From Vanilla planifolia (taxonomy: Eukaryota; Streptophyta; Magnoliopsida; Asparagales; Orchidaceae), in assembly GCA_023846275.1 (NCBI GenBank), contig JAIUJO010001337.1:123501-187500 (forward strand): a DNA stretch of 64,000 nucleotides. The letters are read 5' to 3'. The position numbers were made by a program, and so were the translations under genes. The notes under the pieces were generated by a model that saw only the letters and a program-made list of their open reading frames with translations, searched no databases and was not told the DNA's origin. Numbering within the stretch: the first letter of the stretch is position 1; each line of letters begins with the position of its first letter. Of the stretch, positions 38,194-51,270 are shown in pieces.

Positions 38194-39508
38194 GAGCTAG
38201 GTTAGGTTAAGTTAGGCTAGGCATGGCTATGTTTGAGTAGAGTAGAGAAGAGTTGAGTAGAGTCGAATATAGTATAATATAATAGAATATAGCAAAATAG
38301 AGTAGAGTAGAGCTAGATTAAGCTAGGCTAGGTTAGGCTAGCCTGAGTAGAGTATAATGGTGTAGAGCAGAGCAGAGTAAAGTAAAACAGAGCAGAGCAG
38401 AGAATACTAGAGCAAAGTAGAAAAGAGTAGAGTAGAGTAGAGCAAAACAGAGCAGAGTAGAGCATGGTTAGCCTAAGTTATGCTACGCTAGGTTAGGCTA
38501 GGCTGGGTTAGTCAAGGTGAGAGTAGAGTAGAGTAGAGTAGAAAAGAGTAGAGTAAAATGGAGTATAGTAGAGTAGTACATAGCAGAGTAGAGTAAAGAA
38601 ATATAAAATAGAGTAAAGCAAAGAAAAAAAGAAAAGAGTAGATTAGAGTAGAGTAGAGTAGAGTAGAGAATAGTAGAGCAATATAGGGTAGTGTAGAGTA
38701 GAGGAAGGTTAGGCTTAGTTAGGCTAACCTAGGCTAAGTTAGAGTAGGGTAGAGTAAAATAGAGTAGAGTGGAGTAGAGTAGAGTAGACTATAGTAGAGT
38801 AGAGTAGACTAGAGTAATGTAGAGTAAAGTACATTAGAGTAGAGCAGAGTACAGCCGAGTAGAGTAGAATTAAGTTAGGCTAGGCTAGGCTAAATTAGAG
38901 TAGAGTAGAGTGGAGTATGATAGAGCTAGGTTATGTTAGACTAGGCTAAGCGAAGTTAGAGTAGAGTGTTTAGAGAAGATTAGAGTAAAATAGGGAACAG
39001 TATAATAGAGTAAAGTAGAATAGAGTGAGGATAGGATAAGCGAGGCTAGGGTAGGCAAGGATAGGCTAGAGTAGAGTAAAATAGAGTAGAGTAGGATGGA
39101 CTAGAGTAGAGTAGAGACGAGTGAGGCTAGGTTAGGCTTGTTTAGGCAAGGATAAATTAGGCTGGAGTAGAGTAGAGTAGAGTAGAGTAGAATAGAGGAA
39201 AGCAAAGCAGAAGAGAACAAAGTAAAGCAAAGTAGAGAAGAGTAGAATAGAATAGAATAGAGTAGAGTAGAGTAAAACAGAGCAGAGCAAAATATAGCAT
39301 AGCAGCATGCAACAGAGCAGAACATAGCAGAGCAAAGAAGAGTAGAGTATAATAGAGTAGAGTAGAGCTAGGTTGGGCCAGGCCAAGCTAGGCTAGGTTA
39401 GAGTATAGCAGAGCAGAGTAGAGTAGAGCAGAGCATAGTAAAGCAGGAAAGTGTAGAGCATAGTGGAGCAAAGTAGAGCGAAGTAGTGTAGAGCATAGTA
39501 GAGTAGAG

Positions 39509-39540
39509 TTGCGCACGTAGAGCATTGTATAGTTTGATTA
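39509..39540. other. Aperiodic patch with GCGCACG
   Basis: TTGCGCACGTAGAGC and then ATTGTATAGTTTGATTAGG depart from both unit types. GCGCAC is unique in what I read of the window. Confidence 0.6.
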
Positions 39541-41322
39541 GGCTAGGCTAGGATTGGCTTTGTTAGGTGAAGCTAGAGTAAAGTAAAGTATATCTAGGTT
39601 AGACTAAGCTAGGCTTGGCTAGGTTAGAATAGAGTAAAGTAGAGTTGAGTATAGTAGAGTAGAGTATATTATAGTAGAATTGAGTGGAGTAGAGTAGAGA
39701 AGAGTAGAGTAGAGTAAGGTTAGGCTAAGCTAGGCTTGGGTAGGTTAAGCTAGGCTAGGTTAAAGTTTAGTAGAATAGAGTAAATCAGAGTATAGTATAG
39801 TAGGGCTTGGCTAGAGTTGAGTAGAGCAGAGCAGAACAAAGTAGAGCATAGCTAATCAGTGTAGAGTAGAGCAGAGAAGAGCAAAGTAGAATAGAGTAGA
39901 GTAGAGAGGAGTAGAATTGAGCTGAGTAGAGTAGAGCAAAGCAGAGCTGAGAAGAGTTAGGTTAGGCTGAGCTAGGCTGGTTAGACTAGGTTGGAGTTAA
40001 GTAGAGTAGAGTAGAGTAGAGTAAAGTAGAGTACAATAGAGTATAGAAAGGTAGAGAAAGTATAGTAGAGTAAAATAGAGTAGAGTAGAGTAGAGTAGAG
40101 CTAGGTTAGGCTAGGCTAGGCAAGCTTAGGTCAAGTTAGGTTAGACTAGAGTACGAAAAAGTGGAGTAGTGTAGATTAGTGGTGTATAGTTGAGTAGAGT
40201 AGAGTAAAGCTAAGTTAGGCTAGGCTAGGCTAGAGTACAAAAGAGTAGAGTTAAGTAGAGTTAAGTAGAGTAAAGTAGAGTAGAGTAGAGTGCAACAAAT
40301 TAAAGTAGAGCAGAGCAAAGCAAAGCAGAGCTTGGTTAGGCTTTGCTAGGCTAGGCTTGGTAAGGCTAGGCTAAGCTTGGCTAGAGTAGAGTCGAGTAGA
40401 GTAGAGTAGAGCTAGGCTCGACTAGGCTAGGCTAGATTATAATAGAGTAGAGTAGAGTAGAGCAGGGCAGACCATAGCAAAGTAGTGCAGAGCAGAGTAG
40501 AGGAGCACAGAATAGAGAATAATAGAGAAGAGTAGAGAAAAGTAGAGTTGCACAGAGTAGAGTAGAGCTAAGTTAGGCTAGGTTAGGAAAGGCTTTGCTA
40601 GGCTATGCTAGAGTAGAGTAGAGTAGAGCTAGGTTGGGCTTTGCTAGGCTAGGCTAGGCTAGAATAGGGTAGAATAGAGTACAATAGAGAAGAATAGACT
40701 AGAGTAGAGTAGAGTACAACTAGGTTAAGCTTGGCTAAGTTGGGCTAGGCTAAGCTAAGGTAAGCTAGACTAGGCTAAAGTATAGTATAGAAGAGTAGTG
40801 TAGAGCTTAGTTAAGCTAGGCTATGCTAGAGTAGAGTAGAGTTTAGTAGAGTGGAGTAGAGCAAAGCAAAGCAAAGTAGAGTAGAGTAAAGTAGAGCAGA
40901 ATAGAGTAGATTAGAGTAGAATAGAGCAAACAAGAGAAGAGTAGAGCATAACAGAGTAGAGCATAGTGAAGTAGGGTACTATAGAGTATAGCATAGTAGA
41001 GTAGAGTATAGTAGAACATAGTAGATTAGAGCAATGCCATGTAGAGTATAACAAAGTGTTAGAGAGCATAACAGAGTGTAGTAGAGTAAAGTAGAGTAGA
41101 TGAGAGTAGAGTAGAGCAGAAGAAAGCATAGCAGAGCAAAGCGATGCAAAGCATAGCTAAGTTAGGCAAGGCTTGAGTAGAGTAGAGTAGGGTAGAGTAG
41201 AGTAGAGTAGAGTAGATTAGAGTAGAGTATAGTAGAGATAAGTTTGGCTAAATTAAGCTAGGCTAGGTCAGAGTAGAGTAGAGTGGAGTAGAGTAGAGTA
41301 AAGTAGAGTAGAATAGAGTAGA

Positions 41323-41395
41323 GGAGAGTAGAGTAGAGAAGAGTAGAGTAGAGCAAAGTAAAGAAGAGCAGAGCATCTCAGAGCTGAGTAGAGTA
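41323..41395 (+). repeat. Near-identical 73-bp patch, copy 2
   Basis: This is the partner of 38,121-38,193, at a 3,202-base offset and the same orientation. The identity far exceeds that of random matrix segments because it includes the rare CTCAGAG break. It suggests a recent transfer or gene conversion. Confidence 0.9.
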
Positions 41396-42307
41396 CAGTA
41401 GAAGAAAACAGAGAAGAGTAGAGTAGAGTTGAGGATAGGAGAGGAGAGTAGAGTAGAGTAGAGTAAAGTAGAGTAGAGGAGAATAGAAGTATAGAGTAGT
41501 GTAGAGCTGAGTTGAGTAGTGTAGAAAAGAGTGAAGCTAGGTTAGGCTAAGGTAGACTAGATTAGAGTAGTGTAGAGTAGAGCAGAGTAGAGCAAGGTTA
41601 GGCTAGGCTAAGGTAAGATAAGCTAAGTTAGCCTTGGCTAGGTTGTAGTATAGTAGAATAGAGTAGAGGAGTAGAGAAGAGTTGAGCTGAGTAGAGTAGG
41701 GTAGAATAGGGTAGAGTAGAGTAGAAGAGCGGTGACGAGAAGAGATGAGAGGAGAGCAAAACAGAGGTTGAGCAGAGCATAATAGAGTAGAGTAGAGCAG
41801 ATCAAAGTAAAGTAGAGAAGAAGAGAGTAGAGTAGAGCAGAGTAGAATAGATTAGAGTAGACAGAGTAGAGTAGAGAAGAGCATATGAAAGTAGAAGGGA
41901 GCAGAGCAGAGTAGAGAAAAGTAGAGCTGAGTAGAGTAGAGTAGAGTGGAGCAGAGCTAGATTAGGGTAGGCCAAGCAAGGCTAGAGTAGAGTATAGTAG
42001 AGTGGAATAGGGTAGCACAGAGCTTGGTTAAGCTAGGCTAGGTTAGAGTACAGTAGAGTAGAGTAGAGTAGAGACGAGCAGAGCAGAGTAGAGTACAGTA
42101 GAGCAGATAGAGATGAGTAGAGCATAACAAAACATAGCAGAATAGACTAGAGCAGAGTTAGGTTAAGCTAAGCTAGGCATGGCTAGGCTAGGCTAGGCAA
42201 GGCTAAAGTAGAGTAAAGTAGAATAGAGTAAGGTAAAGTAGAATAAGGTTAATAAAGGCAAGGATAGGCTAACTGAGAGTATAGTATGGTAGAGTAAAGT
42301 AGAGTAG

Positions 42308-42380
42308 AGCTAGGCTAAGCTTTGATAGGCTAGGCTACAATAAGATAGGGTAGGCTAGGCTAGGCTAGGTTAGAATAGGC
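42308..42380 (+). repeat. Long TAGGC-type cassette
   Basis: About 70 bases of TAGGC units interrupted by CTACAATAAGATAGGG, a small degenerate patch. A further cassette of about 55 bases follows at 42,425-42,487. Confidence 0.72.
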
Positions 42381-42739
42381 AGAGTAGAGTAGAGTAGAGT
42401 AGGGTAGAGTAGAGTAGAGTAGAATTAGGTTTGGTTGGGCTAAGCTAGGCTAGGCTTGGCTAAGCTAGGGTAGGCTCAGTTTGGCTAGAGTAGAGTAGAC
42501 GAGTAGTGTAGAGTAGAGTGGAGTAGAGCTAGGTTAGGCTAGACTAGGTTAAGCTAAGCTAGGCTAGGCTATAGAAGTGTATAATAGAGTAGATGAGAGC
42601 AAAGAAGAGTAGAGCAGAGTAGAGCAGGGCAAAGTAGAGTAGAGCCGATCATAGTAAATAAAAAAGAGTAGAGTAGAAGAAAGTGGAGCAAAGTAGAGGT
42701 GAATTAGGCTAGATTAGGTTTGGCCAGGCTAGGATAGGC

Positions 42740-43810
42740 AAGGCTAAGCTAGGCTAGGTTAGAGTGTAGAGTAGAGTCGAGTAAAGTAAAGCATAATATA
42801 GTTGATTAGAGTAGTGTAGAGCAAGGTTAGGCTAAGCTAAGCATGGCTAGACTAGGCTAGGCTAGGCATTGTTAGGCGAAGCTATGCTAGGCCAAAGTAG
42901 AGTAAAGTAGAGTAGAGTTGAGCAAGGTTAGGCTACACAAGGTTAGGCTAGGTTAGAGAAGAGTAGAGCAGAGCTAGGTTAGGCTTTGTTAAGTTAGAAT
43001 ATAGTAGATCAGAGTATAGCAGAGCAAAGTTGAGCAGAGTAGAACAGAGCAAAGCAGACACGAGTAGAGTAGAGTAGAGCAGAGTAGAGCAGAGTTAGGT
43101 TAGGCTAGGCTAGGCTATGCTAGAGTAGAGTAGAGTTATGTTAGGTTTCAGAATGTAAGCTTAGGTTAGAGTAGAGTATAGTAGAGTCGAGTAGAGTAAA
43201 GGAGAGTAGAGTAGAGCTAGTTTAAGCTAGGCTAGGCTATGCTAGGTTAGCCAAGGCTAGGCTAGATAAGAGTTGAGTAGAGTTTAGTATAGGGGAGAGC
43301 TAAGGAGAATAAAGCAGAGTAAAAAGTGCAGAGTAGAGTAGAGCAGAGTAAAGCATAACAGAGTAGAATAGAGTAGAGTAGAGTACAACAGAGAAAAGTG
43401 AGGTTAGACTAAGATAAGCTAGGCTAGGCTAGGCTAGTATAGAGTAGACTAGAGCTAGGTTAGGCTAGGCTAGGTTAGAGTAGATTAGATTAGAGTAGAA
43501 TGGAGTAGAGTAGAGTAGAGTAGAGTAGAGTATAGTAGAGTAAACCAGAGCTAGGTTTGGTTTGGCTAAGCTAGACTAGGTTAGAGTAGGCTCAACTAGG
43601 CTAGAGTAGAGAAGAGTAGAGTAGAGTAGATCTAGGTTAGGCTAGGCTAGGTCAAGCTAAGCTAGGCAAGGCTAGAGTGGTTTAGAGTAGAGTTGATGAG
43701 AGTAGAGCAGATCATAGTAAAGCAAAGCAGAATAGAGTAGAGCAAAGTAGAGTATAGTAGAGCTCAGTTAGGCAAGGTGAATTTTGCGTAAGATAGGTTA
43801 GGCAAGGCGA
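42740..43810 (+). repeat. Higher-order duplication E, copy 1 (about 1.1-kb tandem unit)
   Basis: Ordered landmarks shared with the next 1.1 kb are AAGCATGGCTAGACTAGG (about 42,839), GCTAGTTTAAGCTAGG (43,216), AAAAAGTGCAGAG (43,321), GAGAAAAG before an AAGATARGCTAGG cassette (43,391), and GCTAAGCTAGAC (43,565). Offsets to copy 2 grow from 1,064 to 1,187 and then 1,153, as expected for two whole tandem units separated by cassette-length indels. Confidence 0.85.
43144..43163. other. Aperiodic island in duplication E copy 1
   Basis: GGTTTCAGAATGTAAGC has no pentamer phase and no counterpart that I could find at the matching place in copy 2 (about 44,230), so it arose after the duplication or was lost from copy 2. 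Confidence 0.55.
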
Positions 43811-44900
43811 GGCTAGGCTAGGTTAGAGACTAAAGTAGAGTCGATTAGAGTAGAGTAGAGTAGAGATGATTAGAGTAGAGTAGAGCTAGGTTAGCCTAGG
43901 CTAAGCATGGCTAGACTAGGCAAGGCTAGAATATGCTAGGCTAGGGTATAATAGAGTAAAGTAGAATAGAGCAAGGTTAGGCAATGCCAAGCTAGGGGAG
44001 GCTAGCCTAGGCTAAGCGAGGTTAGAGTAGAGTAGAGTAGAGTTGAGTAAAGTTGAGCAAAGTAGAGCAGAGCATAACAGAGCAAAGTAGATTAGAGTAG
44101 AGTAGAGCAGAGCAGAGTAGAACAAAGAAGATTTGAGTAGAGGGAAGGAAAGTAGAGTAGAACAGAGCAGAGCAGAGTTAAGTTAGGCTAGACTAATTGA
44201 GGCAAGGCAAAGCTAGAGTAATGTAGAGCTATGTTAGGTTAGGCTATGCTAGGCTAGGTTAGAGCATAGTAGAGTAGAATCAAGTAGAGTAGAGTAGAGC
44301 TAGTTTAAGCTAGGTTAGGCTAGGTTAAGCTAGGTAAGAGTAAAGTAGAGTTGAGTATAGTGGAGTAGAGTAGAGTAGAGTAGAGTAAAGTAGAGCATGG
44401 TTAGGCCTGGCTAGACTAGACTAGTTAAAGTATAATAAAATAGAGTATAGTAGAGTAGAATGTAGCAGAGTTGAGTAGAATAGAGTAGAGCAAAAAGTGC
44501 AGAGCAAAGTAGGGCAGGGTAAATCAGAGTAGAGTAGAATAGATTAGAGTAGAGAAAAGTTAGAGTAGAGCATTGCAGAGAAAAGATAGGTTAGGCTAAG
44601 ATAGGCTAGGCTTAGTTTAGGCTGAAGTAGAGTGGAGTAGAGTAGAGCAAGGTTAGGCTAGGTTAGAGTAAATTAGAGTAGAGTAGACTATAGTAGAGCT
44701 TAGTTAGGCTAGGCTTTGCTAAGCTAGACCAGATTAGAGTAGGATAGAGTAGAGCAGAGTAGAGTGAAGTAAAGCATAGTAGAGTAGAAAAGAGCTAGGT
44801 TAGGCTAAGCTAAGCTATGTTAGATTAGATTAGAGTAGAGTAAATTATGGTATAATAGAGTATAATATAGTAGGGTAGAGTAGAGTAGAGTAGTGGTAAG
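43811..44900 (+). repeat. Higher-order duplication E, copy 2
   Basis: This repeats the five landmarks of copy 1 in the same order (about 43,903; 44,299; 44,492; 44,578; 44,718). The end is set where I lose the match. A single landmark resembling AAGCATGGCTAG also occurs near 42,175, so an older copy upstream is possible but not shown. Confidence 0.83.
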
Positions 44901-45824
44901 TTAGGCTAGGCTAGTCAAGGTGAGGCAAGGCTATTAAGATTAGGCTAGGCTAGAGTAGAGTAGAGTAGAGTAGATCATAGCAGAGTAGAGCAAAGCTGAG
45001 CTGAGCATAGTGGAGCAAAGTGGAGTGGAGTAGATCAGAGTAGAGTGGAGCAAGGCAGAGTGGAGTAGAGTGGAGAGGAGTAGGGTAGAGTGGAGCAAAA
45101 CATAGTAGAGTATAGCTAAGTTAGGCTTGGCTAAGCTAGGCTAGACAAGAGTTAGTATAGTAGAGTAGAGTACTTTTGAGTAGAGTAGAGATAGGTTAGG
45201 CTAGGTTACGTTATGGTAGGCGAGCCTTGGTTATAGTACGGTAGAGTATAGTGGAGTATAGTAGAGTAGAGTCGAGTAGAATAGAGTAGATTAAGGTTCA
45301 GCTAAGCCAAGCAAGGCCAAACAATGCTATAGTAGACTAGAGTAGATTAAAGTATAGTTTAGTAGAACCAAGTAAAGTAGAGGAAAGAAGAACATAGCAT
45401 AGCTAGGATAGCCTTGGCTAAGTTAGGCTTTGTTAGGCTAGAGTAGAGCAGAGTAGAGCTAAGCTAGGTTAGGTTAAGCTAGGCTAGGCTATGCAAGGCT
45501 GGAGTTGTAGAGTAGAGTAGTGTAGAGTAGAGTAAGATTAGGCTAGACTAGGCTACAGTAGAGTAGAGTAGAGTAGAGTAGAGCAAAGTAGATTCAAGTA
45601 GAGCAAAGTAAAGGAGAGGAGAATAGAGTAAAGTAAAGTAGAGCAGAGAAAAGTTGTTTAGAGAAAAGCAGAGTATAGTAGAGATTAGTAGAGTGGAGTA
45701 GAGTAGAGTGGAGTTGAGTAGAGTAGAGTAGAGTAGAGTTCAATATAGTAGAGTAGATTAGAGTAGAGCAGAGTAGAGTATTGTGTAGCAAAGTAGAGTA
45801 GATTAGAGAAGAGTAGAGTAAAAT

Positions 45825-45879
45825 AGGGGAGAGGAGAGGAGAGGGGAGGAGACGAGGGCAGAGAAGAGGAGAAGAGAGC
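45825..45879 (+). repeat. Homopurine AGGAG patch with G4 runs
   Basis: The patch contains GGGGAGAGG and GAGGGGAGG, then ACGAGGGCAGAG. It is purine-only for about 27 bases, then has isolated C. Confidence 0.82.
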
Positions 45880-47980
45880 AGATCAAAGTATAAAATAGTA
45901 GAGCAAAGCAAAATAAAATAGTACAGAGTAATGTAAAGTAGAGTTAGCAGAGCATAGCAAAATAGACAAGAGCTTGGTTAGGCTAGACGAGGCTAGACTA
46001 TGCTAGGCTGGAGTCAAGTAGTGTAGAGCTTAGTTTGGTTAGGCTAGGCTAGGTTAGGTTAGAGCAGAGCAAAGTGGAGTTAAGCAGAGCAGGGTAAAGT
46101 AGAGTAGAGCTAAGTTTGGCAAGGCTAGGTTAGGCTAGGCTAGAGTAGAGTAGAGTTGAGTAGAGTTAGGTTGGGCTAGGCAAGAGAAAAATAGAGTAGT
46201 GTAGCATAGAGAATAATAGAGTAGAGTAGAGCAAAGTAATGTGGCATAAAGCAGAGGAGAGCAGAGCAGAGAGAAGCAAAGCAGAGTAAGGTAGAGAAGA
46301 GTAGAACTAGGTTTGGTAATGCTACACTAGTCTAGGCTTGAGTATAGTAGAGTAGAGTATAGCTAAGTTAGGCTAGGCTAGGCTAGGCCAAGATTGAGTA
46401 GAGTAGAGTGGAGTAGAGTAGGCCAAATTAGATCTCACTTAGGCTAGGCTAAGCTAGGTTAGGCTATAGTAAAGTACTATTAAGTTTAGTTGAGTAGAGA
46501 GTACCAAAGCAGAGTAGAGCAGAGCAGAGGAGAGTAGAGAAGCATAGAGTAGAGTAGAGTAGAGTAGTGTAGAGAAAAAAAGAGAAGAGCAGAGAAGAGA
46601 AGAGTAGAGCAATGCATGGTTAGGCTAAGCGAGTCTAGGCTAGGTTAGAGTAGAGTAGAGTGGGGTAGAGTAGAGTATAGTATAGTATAGTAGAGTAGAG
46701 CATAGTATACTAGAGTAAAGTATATTATAGAAGAGCAAGGTTAAGATAAGCTTGGTGAGGTGAGGCTTGGCTAAGGTAGGTATGGTTAGGCTAGATTAGA
46801 GTCGAATAGAGTAGAGTAGAGTTAGGTTAATTTAAGCTAGGCAAGGTTAGGCCAGGTTAAAGTAGAGTAGAGTAGAGAAGAGTAGAGCAAGATAAAGTAG
46901 AGCAAAGTAGAGTGGAGTAAAGTAGAGCATATTAAAGTGGAGCAGAGTGAAGTCGAGCAAAGTAGAGCAGAGCGGCGTAGAGTAGAGCAAAGTAGAGCAG
47001 GTGAAGCAGAGCAAAGTAGAGCAAAGCAAAGATAGATTAGGTTAGTCTAGGCTATGCTAAAGTAAAGTAGAGTAGAGTAGAGTAGACCTACATTAGGCTA
47101 GGCTAGGCTAGGCTCGATTACAGTAAAGTAGTGTAGAGAAGAGTAGAGTAGAGTAGAGCTAGGTCAGGCGAGGCTAAGCTAGGATAGCCTTTGTCAGGCA
47201 AGGCTAGTCTTGAGTAGAGAAGAGTAGAGTAAAGGAAAGAAGAGTATAGTAGGGCTTGTTTAGGCTAGGCTACACTAGAGTACACTAGAGAAAAGCATAG
47301 CAAAGCAAACAAGAGTAGAGTAGAGCAGAGCAGAGGTAGGTTAGGCTAGGCTACGCTAGGCTTTAGTAAAGTAGAGTGGAGTCGATTCGAATTATGTTAG
47401 GCTAAGAAAGGTCAAGCTAAGTTAAAGTAAAATGGAATATAGAAGATTAGAGGAGAATAGAGTAAAGTAGTCTAGAGCTAGGTTAGGTTGGGCATGGTTA
47501 GGCTAGGCTAGAGTAGAGTAGAGCTATGTTAAGTTAGGCTAGGCTATAGTAGAGTAGAGTTGAACATAGTAGAGTAGAATAGAGTAAAGAAAAGCATAGC
47601 ATAGCATCACAAAGAAGAGCAGAGCCAAGTAGAGTAGAGCAGAGTAGAATAGAGTAGAGTTGAGCTGAGTAGAGAATTGCAGAGCAAAGTAGAGTAGGGT
47701 AGAGTGAAGTTGAGTAGAGAAGAGTGGAGTAGAGTAGGGCTCGGTTAGGTGAAGATAAGCTAGGATAGGTTAGGGTATAATAGATTAGACTAGAGTAGGG
47801 TAGAGTATAACCAAGTAGAATAAAGTAGAGTAGAGTATAGCTAGGTTAGAATAGGCAAGGTTAGGCTAGGCTTGGCTAGAGTAGCCTATGCTAGGAAAGA
47901 GTATAGTATAATATAGGGTAGCTAGGTTAGGCTAGGCTAGGTTAGAGTATAATAAAGCAGACTAGAATAGAGTAGAACAG

Positions 47981-48010
47981 AGTAGACTAGAGTAGACTAG
48001 AGCAGACTAG
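47981..48010 (+). repeat. Decamer AGTAGACTAG, three copies
   Basis: Two identical decamers are followed by one with a single T-to-C change. The variants alternate at two-pentamer spacing. Confidence 0.88.
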
Positions 48011-51000
48011 AGCAGAATAGAGTAGAGTTGAGTGGAGTAGAGCAGAGTAGTACTAGGTTAGTCTACGCAAGGTGATGCTAGAGTAGAATAGAGTAGACTA
48101 GGGTGAAGTTGAGCTAGGTTAAGCTAGGCTAAGCAAAGCTATGTTAGTGTAGGGTAGAGTATAATATAGTGGATTAGAGTAGAGTATAGTAGAGTACAGT
48201 CAAGTAGAGTAGAGCTAAGTTAGGCTAGACTAGGCTAATGTTGGCTATGTTAGGCAAGGCTAGGCTAGAGTAGAGTTGAGTGAAGTAGAGAAGAGTAGAG
48301 TTAGGATAGGCTAAGCAAGGCTAAACTAGGCTAAAGTAAAGTAGATTAAAAAAGAGTAGGGCAAAAAAGACTAGAGTAGAGTAGAGTAGAGAAGAGTAGA
48401 GCAAAGCAGAGCATAACAAAGTAGAATAGACCAGAGCAGAGTAGAGAAAAACATAGCAAAGTAGAGTAGAGTAGAGCCGAGAAGAGTGGAGCAGAGTAGA
48501 ATAGAGGTAGGTTAGGCAAAGCTAGGCAAGGCTAGGTTAGACTAGAGTAGAGTAGATTAGAGTACACTAGAGTAGAGCTAGGTTAGGCTAGGATAGGCTG
48601 GGCTAGGCTAGGTTATAGAAGAATAGAATAGAGTAGAGTAGAGTATAGTGGAGGTAGGTTATGCTAGGATAGGCTTGAGTACAATAGAGTAGATTACAGT
48701 ATTATAGAATGAAGTAGAGAAGAGTAGAGTAGAGTAGAGCATAGCAGAATAAAGTAGAGCTTGGTTAAGCTAAGCTAGGTTAAGCAAAGCTAGGCTAAGC
48801 TAGGCTAGAGTAGAGCAGAGCAGAGTAGAGTAGAGTAGAGCATGGTTTTGCTAAGCTGGGCTAGGCTAAGTTACAGTTGAGTAGAGTAGATTAGAGTGGA
48901 GTAGAATAAAGTAGAGTAGAGCTAGGTTATGGTAGGTTAGATTATAGTATAGTAGGTTAGGGTAAGCTCAGCTAAGCTAGGCTAAACTTTGCTAGATTAG
49001 AGTAATGTATAGTAGAGTAGAGTAGAGCAGAGCAGAGAAGATTAAAGCAAAATAGAGAAGAGCAAAGCAGAGTAAAATAGAGCTAAGTAGAGTAGAGTAG
49101 AGCTACGTTAGGCTAGGCTTGTCTAGGCTAGGTTAAAACAAAGTAGAGTCGAGTAGAGCAGAGTAGAGCTGAATAGAGTAGAGCATAATAAAGCAAAGTA
49201 TCGCTGAGCTGAGTTAAGTAGAGCAGAGCAAAGAATAGCAAAGTAGAGTTGAGCTAGGTTAGGATAGGATAAGCTAGGCTAGGTTAGAGCAGAGTAGTTT
49301 GGTGTAGAGTAGACTAGAGTAGAGTAAAGCAGAACAGAACAGAGTAGAGCATACCAGAGTAGAGCAGAGCAGAGTAGAGTAGAGTAGAATATATTAGAGC
49401 AGAGTATAGTAGAGCAAAAAAGAGAAGAGCTGAACAAGAAGAGCATAGTAAAGATAGGTTAGGCTAAGCATGGCTAGTGTAGAGTAGAGTGGAGTAGAGC
49501 TAGTTTAGGTTAGTCTATGCTAGGATAGAATAGAGTAGAGTAAAGTAGAGTAGGGTGGAGTAGAGTAGAGTAGAGTAAAGTAAAGTAGAGTAGAGTAATA
49601 TAGAGTATAATAATGTATAATAGAGTAGAGTAAAGCTAGATTAGGCTATGCTAGGCTTGGACAGGCAAGGCTAGTCTAGGTTAGAGTAGAGTAGAGTAAA
49701 GTATAGTAGAGTAAGGCTCAGTTAGGCAAAGTTAGGCTAGAGTAGAGTAGAGTAATGTAGAACAGATCAAAACAAAGTAGATTAGAGCAGAGCAGAGTAG
49801 ACTAGAGTTGAGAAGAGTAGAGCCGAGTAAAACAGAGTAGAGCAGAGTTGAGTATAGTGCAGTAGAGTAGAGCGGGGTAGGTTGAGATTGGTTAGGCTAG
49901 GCTAGGTTAGAGTAGAGGAGAGTAGAGTAGAGTATAGTAGAATAGAGTAGAGTAGAGTATAGTATAGTTGTGTTGAGTAAAGTCAAGTAGAGTAGAGCAA
50001 GGTTTAGCATGGCTTGATAAGAGTAGAGAAGAGTAGAGTAAAATAGAGTAGAGTAGTGTATAGTATAAGAGAGTATTGTAGAGTAGAGTAAAGCAGAGCA
50101 GAGTAAAGCGAGGTTAGGCTAGGCTAGGCAAGAGTTGAGTATAGCAGAGTAGGGTAGTGCTAGATTTAGTAAGGCTAGGCTAGGCTAAGTTAGAGTAGAG
50201 CAGAGTACAGTAGATTAGATTATAATAGACTAATGTATAGTACAGCTAGGTTAAGATTGGCTAGGCTGGGGTAGGCTAGGCTAGAGTAGAGTAGGGTAAA
50301 GTAAAGTAAAGTAATATAGAGTAAAGTAGAGCAGAGCTATGTTAGGCTAGGCTAGGATATATTAAACTAGGCTAGAGTAGGATAAAATAGAGTAGAGTAG
50401 AGTAGACTAGAGTAGAGTAAAGTAAAAAAGAGAAGAGTAGAGTAGAGTAGAGCAAGCAGAGCAGAGTAATGCAAAGGTGAGTAGCAAATTAAAGTAGAGC
50501 AAAGCAGAGTGGAGTAGAGCTAGGTTAGGCTAAGCTAGGTTAGAGCAGAGTAGAGTAGTGCAGAGTAGAGTAGAGTAGAGAAGAGTAGAGTAGAACAGAG
50601 TAAAGCATAGATGTGTAGAGCAGAGTAGAGCAAAGAAAAAAAGAGTAGAGTTTACCAAGCAGAGTAGAGTTAGGTTAAGCTTGGATAGGTTAGGCTAGCC
50701 TTGGATATGTTAGGCTAGGCAAGAGTAGAGTAGAGCTAAGTTAGGCTAGGCTAGGGTCGACTCGTTTAGTGTTGAGTAGAGTAGAGTAGAGTAGGGAAGA
50801 GTATTATAGAGTAGAGTAGAGTTGACTATAGTAGAGTTGAGTTGAGTAGTGTAGGGTATAGTATTCTAGAGTAGAGTAGAGGTGAGAAAAGCTAGATTAG
50901 GATAGGCTAAGCCAGAGTAGGCTTGGCTAGAGAAGAGTAGAGTAGAGTATAGTAGAGTAAAGTAGAGTAGAGTTGAGCTTAGTTGGGCTAGCCTAGGCTA

Positions 51001-51240
51001 GAGTAGAGTAGAGTAGAGTAGAGTAGAATAAAGCAAAGTAGAGGAGAACAAAATAGAGTAGAGTAGAGAAGTGTGGAGTAGAAAAGAGTAGAGTTGAGTA
51101 AAGTAGAGTAGAGTATAATAGAGCAGAGCAGAGTAGATTAGTATACAGTAGATCTCAGAAATGCTGAGCTAAGCCAGCAAGGTTAGACCAGGCTAGGTTA
51201 GAGTAGAGTAGAGTAGAGTAAAGTATAGAATAGTATAGTA

Positions 51241-51270
51241 GAGTAGAGTGGAGTAGAGTGGAGTAGAGTG
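51241..51270 (+). repeat. Decamer GAGTAGAGTG, three perfect copies
   Basis: Three identical decamers precede a cassette at 51,271. This shows recent slippage at twice the basic unit. Confidence 0.92.
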
